Source of the DNA: Sphingomonadales bacterium | GTDB taxonomy: Bacteria; Pseudomonadota; Alphaproteobacteria; SMXS01 | DNA length: 64,000 nt | Direction: 5' to 3' | NCBI GenBank assembly: GCA_022844405.1 | Contig: JALHLV010000008.1 | Span: 86,630-150,629 of the forward strand | Shown here: piece after piece, positions 8,263 through 17,216 of the stretch | Position numbering within the stretch: position 1 is the stretch's first letter | Layout of the letters: each line of letters opens with the position of its first letter | Notes under the pieces: generated by a model | The model's database searches: none | The model's input: the letters and a program-made list of their open reading frames with translations, nothing else | Told to the model about the DNA's origin: nothing | Made by a program: the position numbers and the translations under genes

Positions 8263-8282
8263 TATTGCCGTAACGGGCAATA
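8263..8282. promoter_or_regulatory. Inverted repeat before the transglutaminase cluster
   Basis: Perfect 7-base arms TATTGCC and GGCAATA around a 6-base loop end 24 bases before the ATG at 8307. It could be an operator or a small RNA hairpin. No T-run follows. No regulator gene is adjacent. Confidence 0.35.
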
Positions 8283-8306
8283 CGGCAGACCGGAGCGTTC
8301 CAACGC

Positions 8307-11300
8307 ATGGGCATCAAGGCAGCGATTCACCATCTGACGCGGTATCGCTACGAGCGTCCGGTATCCCTCGGGCCGCAGATCATCCGGCTGCGCCCGGCGC
8401 CGCATTCGCGCACGCCGATCCTGAGCTATTCGCTCAAGGTTACGCCGGAGAAGCACTTCATCAACTGGCAGCAGGACGCGCACTCCAACTGGCTGGCGCG
8501 TTACGTGTTTCCCGAGAAGGTCACCGAGTTCGCCATCGAGGTGGACTTGCTGGCCGACCTGTCGGTGGTCAACCCGTTCGATTTCTTCGTCGAGGAATAC
8601 GCCGAGTTCCTGCCCTTCACGCTGCCCGACGACCTGAAGGTCGATCTCGCCGCCTATCTGGAACCGGAGCCGCCGGGACCGGAACTGACCAAATTCCTCA
8701 AGACGCTGCCGAAGCACAGGGCCAAGACCGTCGACTTCCTGGTCGACCTCAACGCGAGGCTGCAGCGCGAGACCCGCTACCTGATCCGGCTGGAGCCCGG
8801 CGTGCAGACGCCCGAGGAAACCCTGTCGCTGCAGTCCGGCTCGTGCCGCGACACCAGCTGGCTGCTGGTGCAGATCATGCGCCACCTGGGCCTTGCCGCG
8901 CGTTTCGTCTCCGGCTACCTGATCCAGCTCAGGCACGATCTGAAGGCGCTGGACGGCCCGTCCGGCACCGAGGTGGATTTCACCGATCTGCACGCCTGGG
9001 CCGAGGTCTACCTGCCGGGCGCCGGCTGGATCGGCCTGGACCCGACATCGGGCCTGCTGACCGGCGAGGGGCACATTCCGCTCGCCGCCACGCCGCATTA
9101 CCGGTCGGCGGCGCCGATCGCCGGCGGCGTCGAGCCGGCCGGGGTCGAATTCGACTTCGAGATGACCGTGACCCGCGTCGACGAGCGCCCGCGCATCACT
9201 CTGCCGTTTTCCGACGAGGCCTGGGAGCGGCTCAACGCGGTGGGTGAGATGGTCGACCGCGACCTGGAGGCCCAGGACGTGCGCCTGACCATGGGCGGCG
9301 AGCCGACCTTCGTGTCGATCGACGACTATCAGTCCGAGGAATGGAACACCGCCGCCGTCGGCCCCACCAAGCGCGACCGCGCCGACGTGCTGATCCGCCG
9401 GCTGCGGGAAAAATTCGCGCCTGGCGGCATGCTGCATTACGGCCAGGGCAAGTGGTACCCGGGCGAATCGCTGCCGCGCTGGACGTTCTCGCTGTTCTGG
9501 CGCCGCGACGGCAAGCCGGTGTGGCGCAACCCGGACCTGATCGCCCGCGAGAGCCGGCGCGAGCACGCGACCACCGAGGACGCCCGGCGCCTGATCGAGG
9601 ACTTCGCCGACCGGCTGGGGCTGTCGGCCGACTACGTCACGGCCGCCTACGAGGATCCGGGCTACTGGATGCTGAAGGAAGCCGAACTGCCCGAGAACGT
9701 GGACCCGTCCAACTCGAAGCTGGAGAACGCCGAGGACCGGGCGCGCATCGCCCGGGTGTTCGAGCGCGGCCTGACCAAGCCGGCCGGCTTCGTGCTGCCG
9801 GTGCAGCGCTGGAACGCCCGCGCAGGCGGCGGCTGGATCAGCGAACGCTGGGGCTTCCGGCGCGGCAAGCTGTTCCTGGCGCCGGGCGACAGCCCGATGG
9901 GCTACCGGCTGCCGCTGGGCTCGCTGCCCTTCGTGTCGGCCGGCTCGTATCCCTATATCTATCCGGCCGACCCGTCGATCGAGCGGCCGCCGCTGCCGGA
10001 TCCGGAGGTGATGCTGCAGGCCTACCAGCGCGCCGGCCTGCGCGAGCGCGAGCGGGAGCGGCAGACCGAGCAATATACCGGCGGACCGACCGTGCGCACC
10101 GCCATGACCATGGAAGTTCGCGACGGCATGCTGTGCGTGTTCATGCCGCCGGTCGAGCAGCTGGAGGACTATCTGGAACTGCTGACCGCGGTCGAGGCGT
10201 CGGCCGAGGAGCAGCATCTCGCGGTCCACATCGAGGGCTACCTGCCGCCCAACGATCCGCGCCTCAACGTCATCAAGGTGGCGCCCGACCCCGGCGTGAT
10301 CGAGGTCAACATCCATCCGGGCGCGTCGTGGCAGGACTGCGTCGACACCACCAACATCGTCTATGAGGAAGCCCGGCAGAGCCGGCTGGGCACCGACAAG
10401 TTCATGATCGACGGCCGCCACACCGGCACCGGCGGCGGCAATCACGTGGTGATCGGCGGCGCCACGCCGGGCGACAGCCCGTTCCTGCGCCGCCCGGACC
10501 TGCTGAAGAGCCTGATCCTGTACTGGCAGCGTCACCCGGCGATGTCCTACCTGTTCTCGGGACTGTTCATCGGCCCGACCAGCCAGGCGCCGCGCATCGA
10601 CGAGGCGCGCCACGACAGCCTCTACGAGATCGAGATCGCCCTGGCGATGACGCCCGGACCGGCCGACGCCGAGACCATCCCGCCATGGCTGGTGGACCGG
10701 CTGTACCGCAACCTGCTGATCGACGTGTCGGGCAACACCCACCGGTCGGAGATCTGCATCGACAAACTGTATTCGCCGGATTCCTCGACCGGACGGCTCG
10801 GGCTGATCGAGTTCCGCTCGTTCGAGATGCCGCCGGACGCGCGCATGAGCCTGGCGCAGCAACTGCTGCTTCGGGCGCTGGTGTCCTGGTTCTGGCATCA
10901 ACCGCAGACCGGCAACCTGGTGCGCTGGGGCACCCAGCTCCACGACAAGTACCTGCTGCCCCACTTCCTGTGGGCCGATTTCCTCGACGTGCTGGGCGAC
11001 CTGAACCAGGCCGGCTACCCCATGGACAGCACCTGGTACGAGGCCCAGCGCGAGTTCCGCTTCCCGTATTTCGGCGCGGTCGACTATGGCGGGGTGCACA
11101 TGGAACTGCGCCAGGCGCTGGAGCCGTGGCACGTCATGGGCGAGGAAGGCGCGGTCGGCGGCACCGTCCGCTATGTGGATGCGTCGGTCGAGCGGCTGGA
11201 GATCCGCGCCGAGGGATTCAACCCCAAGCGCCATGTGGTCGCCTGCAACGGCCGCCGCATGCCGATGACCTCGACCGGCCGCCACGGCGAGTATGTGGCG

Positions 11301-11606
11301 GGCGTGCGCTTCAAGGCCTGGCAGCCGGCGTCGGGCCTGCATCCGACGATTCCGGTGCATGTGCCGCTGACCTTCGACCTCTACGATCTGTGGAACGGGC
11401 GGTCGCTGGGCGGTTGCGTCTATCACGCCGCGCACCCGGCCGGCCGCAACTACGAGACCTTCCCGGTCAACGCCTACGAGGCCGAGGCGCGCCGCCTCGC
11501 CCGCTTCCAGCCGCATGGCCATACGCCGGGCTGGTACTTCCCGGCGCCGGAAAACCGCACCGAGGAATTTCCGATGACGCTGGACCTGCGCCGTCCGGCG
11601 GAATAG
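8307..11606 (+). CDS. Transglutaminase-like protein with DUF2126 region
   Basis: A 1099-residue protein. Residues 1-80 are the bacterial transglutaminase-like N-terminal domain, followed by a papain-fold transglutaminase core with an intact triad: Cys180 (GSCRD), His229 (DLHAW) and Asp245 (LDPT). The remaining 800 or so residues are the DUF2126 region, whose role is unknown. The length is standard for the family. It is the first gene of a three-gene unit with a permuted ATP-grasp/alpha-E protein and another transglutaminase. Comparative work has predicted that such units make or remove peptide bonds on an unidentified substrate. No signal peptide is visible, so it is probably cytosolic. Activity is inferred. 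Confidence 0.88.
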   Translation: MGIKAAIHHLTRYRYERPVSLGPQIIRLRPAPHSRTPILSYSLKVTPEKHFINWQQDAHSNWLARYVFPEKVTEFAIEVDLLADLSVVNPFDFFVEEYAEFLPFTLPDDLKVDLAAYLEPEPPGPELTKFLKTLPKHRAKTVDFLVDLNARLQRETRYLIRLEPGVQTPEETLSLQSGSCRDTSWLLVQIMRHLGLAARFVSGYLIQLRHDLKALDGPSGTEVDFTDLHAWAEVYLPGAGWIGLDPTSGLLTGEGHIPLAATPHYRSAAPIAGGVEPAGVEFDFEMTVTRVDERPRITLPFSDEAWERLNAVGEMVDRDLEAQDVRLTMGGEPTFVSIDDYQSEEWNTAAVGPTKRDRADVLIRRLREKFAPGGMLHYGQGKWYPGESLPRWTFSLFWRRDGKPVWRNPDLIARESRREHATTEDARRLIEDFADRLGLSADYVTAAYEDPGYWMLKEAELPENVDPSNSKLENAEDRARIARVFERGLTKPAGFVLPVQRWNARAGGGWISERWGFRRGKLFLAPGDSPMGYRLPLGSLPFVSAGSYPYIYPADPSIERPPLPDPEVMLQAYQRAGLRERERERQTEQYTGGPTVRTAMTMEVRDGMLCVFMPPVEQLEDYLELLTAVEASAEEQHLAVHIEGYLPPNDPRLNVIKVAPDPGVIEVNIHPGASWQDCVDTTNIVYEEARQSRLGTDKFMIDGRHTGTGGGNHVVIGGATPGDSPFLRRPDLLKSLILYWQRHPAMSYLFSGLFIGPTSQAPRIDEARHDSLYEIEIALAMTPGPADAETIPPWLVDRLYRNLLIDVSGNTHRSEICIDKLYSPDSSTGRLGLIEFRSFEMPPDARMSLAQQLLLRALVSWFWHQPQTGNLVRWGTQLHDKYLLPHFLWADFLDVLGDLNQAGYPMDSTWYEAQREFRFPYFGAVDYGGVHMELRQALEPWHVMGEEGAVGGTVRYVDASVERLEIRAEGFNPKRHVVACNGRRMPMTSTGRHGEYVAGVRFKAWQPASGLHPTIPVHVPLTFDLYDLWNGRSLGGCVYHAAHPAGRNYETFPVNAYEAEARRLARFQPHGHTPGWYFPAPENRTEEFPMTLDLRRPAE

Positions 11607-11616
11607 TGAAGAGGGG

Positions 11617-14100
11617 ATGAGCGCCTTAGAACAGACCCTTACCGGAGATGCCCGCGAGCGGGCCAAGCTGCTGGACGGCTACGTCCCGCTGGCGGACGCC
11701 TATGACGAGCTGATGGATTCGGGCGGCAAGATCCGGCCGCACTGGCAGGAACTCGTCGCGTCCTTCGCCGCTTTGGGCACCGCCGAGCTGGAGCGCCGTT
11801 TCGCCACCGCCGACCGTCATCTGCGCGACACGGGCGTGTTCCACCGGGTCTATGGATCCGGCGAGGGCGAGCGCGTCTGGCCGCTGAACCACGTGCCGCT
11901 GGTTATCGATCCGGTCGAATGGAAGGCGCTGGAGGCGGGCATCGCCCAGCGCGCCGAGCTGATGGAAGCGCTGGTCGCCGACGTCTACGGCCCGGCCAAT
12001 CTGGTGCGCGACGGCCACCTGCCCGCCGCGGTCGTCGCCGGCAGCGAGGATTTCCTGCGGCCCATGGTCGGCATCGACCCCAAGGGCGGCTATCATCTGC
12101 GGGTCTACGCCGTCGACCTGGGCCGCGGCCCCGACGGCAACTGGTGGGTGCTGTCGGACCGCACCCAGGCGCCGTCGGGCATGGGCTATGCGCTGGAGAA
12201 CCGCATCGCCCTGTCGCGCTCGCTGCCCGACATCTACCGGGCGATGAACGTGCGCCGGGTCGCGGGTTTCTTCCAGACCCTGCGCGACACGCTCAACCAG
12301 TTGCACGAGCGCGAAAACGCCCGCGTCTGTCTGCTGACGCCCGGACCGCTGAACGAGACCTATTTCGAGCACGCCTACCTGTCGCGCTATCTGGGCTTCC
12401 TGCTGGTGGAGGGCGCCGACCTGGTGGTGCGCGATAGCCGGCTGGCGGTGCGCACGGTGGAAGGGGCCCAGCCCGCCGACGTGATCTGGCGCCGCGTCGA
12501 CAGCGACTTCATCGACCCGCTGGAGCTCAACCCCGGCTCCCGGCTCGGCGTGCCCGGCCTGGTCGAGGCGGTGCGCGAGGGCCATGCCACGGTGGTCAAC
12601 TCCATCGGCGCCGGCATGCTGGAATCCCGCGCGCTGATGGGTTTCCTGCCTGCCCTGTGCCAGCACGTGCTGGGCGAGGAGCTGGCGCTGCCAAACATTG
12701 CCACCTGGTGGTGCGGCCAGGAGCGCGAGCGCGGCCACGTGCTGGAGAATTTCGACGACCTAGCCATCGCGCCGGCGTTCAACGCCTCCAGCCTGGACAT
12801 CTTCGACGACGGCCCCGTCATCGCCGGCGACCTGGCGCGCGGCGACCGCAAGGCCGTGCTCGACGCGATCAAGCGCCGCAGCGTCGACTTCGTCGGCCAG
12901 GAGGTGGTCCGGCTGTCGACCACGCCGGTGTGGACCGGCAAGGCGCTGGAGCCACGCCCCTGCGTGGTGCGCGCCTATGCGGTGCGGACGCCCACCGGCT
13001 GGTCGGTGATGCCGGGCGCGTTCTCGCGCGTGTCCGAGCGGCTCGACGCCCGCGCCGTCACCATGCAGAGCGGCGGCCGTGCGGTGGACGTGTGGATTCC
13101 GGCCGAGGACGACACGCCGCAGACCACGCTGCTGACCGAGCCCGACGAGGTGCAGATCACCCGCCGCGCCGGCACATTGCCCAGCCGCGCCGCCGACAAT
13201 CTGTTCTGGCTGGGCCGCTACATGGAGCGGGTCGAGGCCTGCCTGCGGTTGATCCGCGCGGTGGCGCAGCGCCTGTCGGACCGCGACGACCTGGACAACC
13301 GGCTGATCGCCCGGCTGCGCGGCGCGCTGGTCGGCCTGGGCGCGCTCAAGCTGGAGGAGCGCCAGAGCCTGAACAGCGGCGACCTCGTCGCGGCGCTCTA
13401 CGATCCGAAGCAATTCGGCACCGCCCTTTCGCTGGCGCGATCGGCGCGAAATGCCGCCTCGGGCATCCGCGAGCGGCTGTCGCCGCAGGCGTGGCGCGAG
13501 CTGACCAAACTGATCGCCCATCTGGAGAAGCCGCTGCCGCCGACCGCCACCGACGGTGACATCATCGACGCCGCCGACGAGGCGCTCGACGGGGTCGCCG
13601 GCTTCTCGGGCCTGAGCCAGGAGAACATGAACCGGCTGCTGGGCTGGCGCTTCCTGGAAATGGGCCGCCGCATGGAGCGCGCCGCCGCCACCTGTTCGGT
13701 CGTCGAGCGCTTCATCCGCGGCGAGATCGTCCGCGGCGGCCTCGACGTGTTGCTGGAGTTCGCCGACAGCCAGATTTCCTACCGGGTACGCTACGCCACC
13801 TCGGCGGGGCGGCATGCGGTGCTCGACATGGTGGTGCTCGACGGCAACAATCCGCGCTCGGTCGCGTTCCAGATCGGCGTCATCGCACGGACGCTGGCGG
13901 CCATGCCGATCCAGCAGTCGGACGGCCTGCCGACCCAGGAGGAGAAGATCGCCGCGCTGCTGGTCGCCGAACTGGCGACCACCGCCGCCGCCGACGTGGA
14001 CGCCGCCACCGTCGGCTGGGTGCGCATGCAGGTGATGAAGCTGTCCGACCTGCTGACCGCCCGGTTCTTCGTCCAGGGCAACGTGTCGGTGCGGGGCTGA
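11617..14100 (+). CDS. Circularly permuted ATP-grasp / alpha-E fusion protein
   Basis: An 827-residue fusion. Residues about 20-500 match the circularly permuted type-2 ATP-grasp family (COG2308), with motifs such as GVFHRVYG, MVGIDPKGGYHLRVYAVDL and VNSIGAGMLESRALMGFLP. Residues from about 515 (LPSRAADNLFWLGRYMERVE) form the all-helical alpha-E domain (COG2307). In many genomes these are two separate neighbouring genes; here they are one chain. ATP-grasp enzymes join carboxylates to amines through acyl phosphates, so this is the likely ligase of the cluster, with the flanking transglutaminases as peptidase or transferase partners. The start is 10 bases after the upstream stop, after an AGGGG site. 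The substrate is unknown. Confidence 0.88.
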   Translation: MSALEQTLTGDARERAKLLDGYVPLADAYDELMDSGGKIRPHWQELVASFAALGTAELERRFATADRHLRDTGVFHRVYGSGEGERVWPLNHVPLVIDPVEWKALEAGIAQRAELMEALVADVYGPANLVRDGHLPAAVVAGSEDFLRPMVGIDPKGGYHLRVYAVDLGRGPDGNWWVLSDRTQAPSGMGYALENRIALSRSLPDIYRAMNVRRVAGFFQTLRDTLNQLHERENARVCLLTPGPLNETYFEHAYLSRYLGFLLVEGADLVVRDSRLAVRTVEGAQPADVIWRRVDSDFIDPLELNPGSRLGVPGLVEAVREGHATVVNSIGAGMLESRALMGFLPALCQHVLGEELALPNIATWWCGQERERGHVLENFDDLAIAPAFNASSLDIFDDGPVIAGDLARGDRKAVLDAIKRRSVDFVGQEVVRLSTTPVWTGKALEPRPCVVRAYAVRTPTGWSVMPGAFSRVSERLDARAVTMQSGGRAVDVWIPAEDDTPQTTLLTEPDEVQITRRAGTLPSRAADNLFWLGRYMERVEACLRLIRAVAQRLSDRDDLDNRLIARLRGALVGLGALKLEERQSLNSGDLVAALYDPKQFGTALSLARSARNAASGIRERLSPQAWRELTKLIAHLEKPLPPTATDGDIIDAADEALDGVAGFSGLSQENMNRLLGWRFLEMGRRMERAAATCSVVERFIRGEIVRGGLDVLLEFADSQISYRVRYATSAGRHAVLDMVVLDGNNPRSVAFQIGVIARTLAAMPIQQSDGLPTQEEKIAALLVAELATTAAADVDAATVGWVRMQVMKLSDLLTARFFVQGNVSVRG

Positions 14101-14101
14101 T

Positions 14102-15016
14102 ATGGTCGCCATGCGCTACGACATCAGCCAGACGACCCACTACGAATACGCCAACAACGTGGCGCTGTCGTCCCAGCTCGTCCGGCTGTCGCTGGTCGAC
14201 CGGATCGGTTTGAAGGTGATCAGGCAGCGCATCGACGTGGATCCGACGCCGACGACGCAGCGCGCGTTCCTCGACTTCTTCGGCAACGAGAATCTGTGGC
14301 TGTCGTTCCTGGAGCCGCATGGCGCGCTGATCATCGACACGCAGGCGGTCGTCGAGCGCGACGCGCCTCCGCCGCCCGATCCCAGGGACACGCCGGCCTG
14401 GGAGGACGTCCGCGCCGCCTGTGCCGGGAATCTTGACCCGGGTCCCGATTCGCCCGCGCATTTCCTGTTTCCCAGCCGCCGCGTGTCGCTCGATCCGCAG
14501 ATCACCGCCTATGCCGCCCGCAGCTTCAAGGCGGGCCGGCCGGTCCTCGAGGCGGTGACCGAGCTGTCCAACCGCATCTATACCGGCTTCGACTATGCGC
14601 CGGGCGTGACCGACGTGGCGTCGGACCCGCGCGAGGCGTTCGACCTCAGGAAGGGCGTCTGCCAGGACTTCGCCCATGTGATGATCGCCGGCCTGCGCGG
14701 CCTGGGTCTCGCCGCCGCCTATATCAGCGGCTATCTGCGCACCCGCCCGCCGCCCGGCAAGAAGCGGCTGCAGGGCGCCGACGCCATGCATGCCTGGGTC
14801 GCCGTCTGGTGCGGCGACGAACACGGCTGGGTCGAGATCGACCCGACCAATGCCCGCTTCGCCGGCAACGACCACATCCCGCTGGCCTGGGGCCGCGACT
14901 ATGTGGACGTGGCGCCGGTCAAGGGCGTCATCCGCGTCTCGGGCGCCCACACGCTGAAAGCCACCGTCGACGTGGTCGAGCTGGAGCCCGAGCGGCCGCT
15001 CGTCATCCCCGCCTAG
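14102..15016 (+). CDS. Transglutaminase-like family protein
   Basis: A 304-residue protein with the transglutaminase N-terminal domain (MRYDISQTTHYEYANNVAL) and a papain-fold core. The triad is present: Cys187 (KGVCQDFAH), His230 (MHAW) and Asp247 (IDPTN). This COG1305-type protein is the third member of the DUF2126 / ATP-grasp-alpha-E unit. Its ATG overlaps the end of the upstream stop region (1-base gap), indicating translational coupling; ATG 14111 is a possible later start. No signal peptide is visible. The reaction could be peptide hydrolysis or transfer; this cannot be told from the sequence. Confidence 0.88.
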   Translation: MVAMRYDISQTTHYEYANNVALSSQLVRLSLVDRIGLKVIRQRIDVDPTPTTQRAFLDFFGNENLWLSFLEPHGALIIDTQAVVERDAPPPPDPRDTPAWEDVRAACAGNLDPGPDSPAHFLFPSRRVSLDPQITAYAARSFKAGRPVLEAVTELSNRIYTGFDYAPGVTDVASDPREAFDLRKGVCQDFAHVMIAGLRGLGLAAAYISGYLRTRPPPGKKRLQGADAMHAWVAVWCGDEHGWVEIDPTNARFAGNDHIPLAWGRDYVDVAPVKGVIRVSGAHTLKATVDVVELEPERPLVIPA

Positions 15017-15088
15017 GCGACCCGCAAGGGAACTCCGCTCGCCGTCTTTCAGTTTACCTGAATGGTACTGAATATCCCGGAGCGGCGA

Positions 15089-15703
15089 ATGACTGCCAGA
15101 AGCGACGCGAAACACATCTCTCCGAAAGAAGCCGGCGCCAAGCGCGCGGCCATCGCCAAGGCGAAACTCTCGGCGCCCGACCTCTCGACACGGATCGGCA
15201 GCACGCCCGCGACGACGTTCCGGGGCAATCCGGACATCTTCGGCCGGCTGGTCGAGGACCACGACCGCCACCGCGCGCTGTTCGCCATGGTCCAGGACAC
15301 GGATGCCAAGTCGCCCGAGCGCGACACGATGTTCCGCGAGCTGGTGAGGGAAGTGAAGGGGCATGCCGCCGCCGAGGAGCAGGCGCTGTGGTCCACGGTG
15401 CTGCGCAATCCTGCCACCACCGAGGACGGGCGGCACGCGGTGCACGAGCACAAGCAGATCGACGAGATGATCGCCGATCTCGCCGCCCGCGACACGGCGA
15501 CCCGCGCCTGGACCGAGCGCTTCGAGGCGCTGAAGGAGAAGTATCTCCACCATATCCGCGAGGAGGAGCAGGAGCAGTTCGTCGCCGCCGAGAAGCACCT
15601 GTCCGCCAGCGACCTGCGCCATATGAGGGGCGTGTTCAACCGGCGGAAAAAGGAGGAGAAGGCGGCGGTGAAGATCGAGGAGAAGATCAGGCTGAAGGAC
15701 TGA
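15089..15703 (+). CDS. Hemerythrin HHE-domain protein
   Basis: A 204-residue protein with a four-helix HHE cation-binding domain in its middle. Histidine/acid pairs expected for a di-iron site are visible in LVEDHDRHRALF, KGHAAAEEQALW, HEHKQIDEM and HHIREEEQEQF. The N-terminal 45 residues are Ala/Lys-rich and the C-terminus is a lysine-rich tail. Such proteins sense or store oxygen or iron; the specific role is unknown. I place the start at ATG 15089 with CCGGAG upstream, not at 15062. It follows the transglutaminase unit by 72 bases and may be a separate transcript. Confidence 0.82.
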   Translation: MTARSDAKHISPKEAGAKRAAIAKAKLSAPDLSTRIGSTPATTFRGNPDIFGRLVEDHDRHRALFAMVQDTDAKSPERDTMFRELVREVKGHAAAEEQALWSTVLRNPATTEDGRHAVHEHKQIDEMIADLAARDTATRAWTERFEALKEKYLHHIREEEQEQFVAAEKHLSASDLRHMRGVFNRRKKEEKAAVKIEEKIRLKD

Positions 15704-15799
15704 TCTTCCGCATCGACTTTTCGGGGAGAGCGCCTCAATCTGATTGTCCGCCCTTCACAAGCTCTGGCGGATCGCCTCCGCAACCCCCATCTCGGCCCT

Positions 15800-16627
15800 A
15801 TGCGACAGCTGGTAAAGGGTATGGTCATCGACCGGGTCCGCGCCGTCTTCAACGACCGGTCGCAGGGCGAAAAGCCGGTCCAGCGCCGTGATGACGGGCT
15901 GTTCGGGCCGCGCGCCGTCGCCTGGCGGGTGCACGGCGACCTCACCTCGATGATGGTCGGCGGCGTCGCCGCGCTGCTGCTGCAGATGCTGCATCCCGCC
16001 GTGCTCGCGGGCGTGTGGGACCATTCCAACTTCCGCCACGACATGCTGGGCCGCCTGCGCCGCACCGCCCGCTTCATCGCCCTCACCACCTATGGCGGCC
16101 CCGAGGACGCCGACGCCGCCATCGCCCGGGTGCGCGCCGTGCATGGCCACGTCCACGGGACGCTGCCCGACGGCACTCCCTACTCGGCCGGCGATCCGGA
16201 GCTGCTGGCCTGGGTGCATGTCACCGAGGCAGTCTGCTTCCTCGACGCCTGGCGCCGCTATGCCGAGCCGGACATGACTCAGGCGGACCAGGACCGCTAT
16301 TTCGCCGAGGTCGCCGTGGTGGCGCACGGGCTGGGCGCGGCCGAGGTGCCGACAAGCCGGACGGAAGCTCTCAGCTACATAGAAAGCATGCGGCCCCGGC
16401 TGAAGGTGGACCGGCGGACGAGGGAAGTGGCCGGCATCCTGCTCAACCATTCGCCGCAGCACTGGGCCGCGCTGCCGATCCAGCAGCTGACCTTCCAGGC
16501 GTCGGTCGACCTGCTGCCGGAATGGGCGCGACGCATGCACGGCCTGCGCCCGTCGACGCTGACGCGCCCCATCGTCCAGGGCGGCACGCGGGGCATCGCC
16601 GAAGTGCTGCGGTGGGCGTTCCGGTAA
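15800..16627 (+). CDS. Oxygenase MpaB-family protein (DUF2236)
   Basis: A 275-residue member of the DUF2236/MpaB family, which includes latex-clearing protein and other b-type haem oxygenases. Recognisable family segments are RVHGDLTSMMVGGVAALLLQ, LHPAVLAGVWDHSNF and the helix around VHVTEAVCFLDAWRRY. The haem ligand cannot be assigned with certainty by eye. No export signal is seen. It is an isolated gene 96 bases after the hemerythrin gene; both could bind iron, but shared function is speculative. No clear ribosome-binding site precedes ATG 15800, so the start is less certain. Confidence 0.78.
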   Translation: MRQLVKGMVIDRVRAVFNDRSQGEKPVQRRDDGLFGPRAVAWRVHGDLTSMMVGGVAALLLQMLHPAVLAGVWDHSNFRHDMLGRLRRTARFIALTTYGGPEDADAAIARVRAVHGHVHGTLPDGTPYSAGDPELLAWVHVTEAVCFLDAWRRYAEPDMTQADQDRYFAEVAVVAHGLGAAEVPTSRTEALSYIESMRPRLKVDRRTREVAGILLNHSPQHWAALPIQQLTFQASVDLLPEWARRMHGLRPSTLTRPIVQGGTRGIAEVLRWAFR

Positions 16628-16683
16628 CCGGCCCGCTAGTACAAGCGCCGCCCGGGTCGAACCAGCGTGCCGCTGACGCGGCC

Positions 16684-16810
16684 ACCCTCATCCGGCGCTG
16701 CGCGCCACCTTCTCCCCGGCGGGGAGAAGGGTTTCGCCGTGCCGTTGCTCCGGCAGAATCCCCTCGCCCCAACGGGGAGAGGATGGCCGCGCAGCGGCCA
16801 GGTGAGGGGG
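16684..16810. repeat. Intergenic palindromic repeat (REP-like)
   Basis: Much of the 290-base gap between the MpaB-type gene and the tautomerase gene is filled by this element. CCTTCTCCCC (16708-16717) pairs perfectly with GGGGAGAAGG (16721-16730) across a 3-base loop. A second hairpin pairs the CCCCTC at 16761-16766 with the GAGGGG at 16804-16809 around a GGCCGC-rich inner stem. Such ccctcatccggcg / ggggagaagg units are frequent between genes in Alphaproteobacteria. A related fragment occurs at 63850-63885. Confidence 0.65.
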
Positions 16811-16917
16811 ACCGCGAAGCGGTTCCAAAACGGCATCGGCCGCTGAACCAGCGGACCAGATTTCTCGGCTACCGCTTTATACTGTGGCCGTATTAACCAA
16901 CCTGAGTGGAGTGACCC

Positions 16918-17154
16918 ATGCCTCACGTCATCGTCAAATTGTGGCCCGGCAAGACGCCGGAGCAGAAGGCCGAGCTGGCGCAGGCCATCGCCGACGACTT
17001 CGTCCGCATCCTGGGATCGAAGGACACATCGGTTTCGGTCGCGTTCGAGGACGTGCCGTCGGACGACTGGATGACGACGGTGTTCGAGCCCGACATCCTC
17101 GGCAAATGGGACAGCCTGTCGAAGCAGCCCGGCTACGGCCCACGCCCAGAATGA
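16918..17154 (+). CDS. Tautomerase-family protein (4-oxalocrotonate tautomerase-like)
   Basis: A 78-residue protein of the tautomerase superfamily. Proline follows the initiator methionine (MPHVIVKLWPGKT), placing the catalytic Pro at position 1 of the mature chain. The sequence PGKTPEQKAELAQAI is typical. The size is close to that of PptA and 4-oxalocrotonate tautomerases, which act as small oligomers converting enol and keto forms of unsaturated acids. ATG 16918 has GGAG upstream at good spacing. A -10-like TATACT lies at 16878-16883, but with a poor -35. The gene sits 62 bases before a thiolase, suggesting a catabolic role. Confidence 0.85.
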   Translation: MPHVIVKLWPGKTPEQKAELAQAIADDFVRILGSKDTSVSVAFEDVPSDDWMTTVFEPDILGKWDSLSKQPGYGPRPE

Positions 17155-17216
17155 GGGTTGGCAGGCGCTGAGGGCCGTCCTATAGGATCGCCAGCCACCG
17201 GATCAGGGGAACGACC

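Noticed and set aside
8262..11666. 1134-residue open frame on the minus strand
   Set aside because: It is wholly antisense to the DUF2126 transglutaminase gene, whose triad and domains are conserved; the translation is low-complexity and matches no family pattern.
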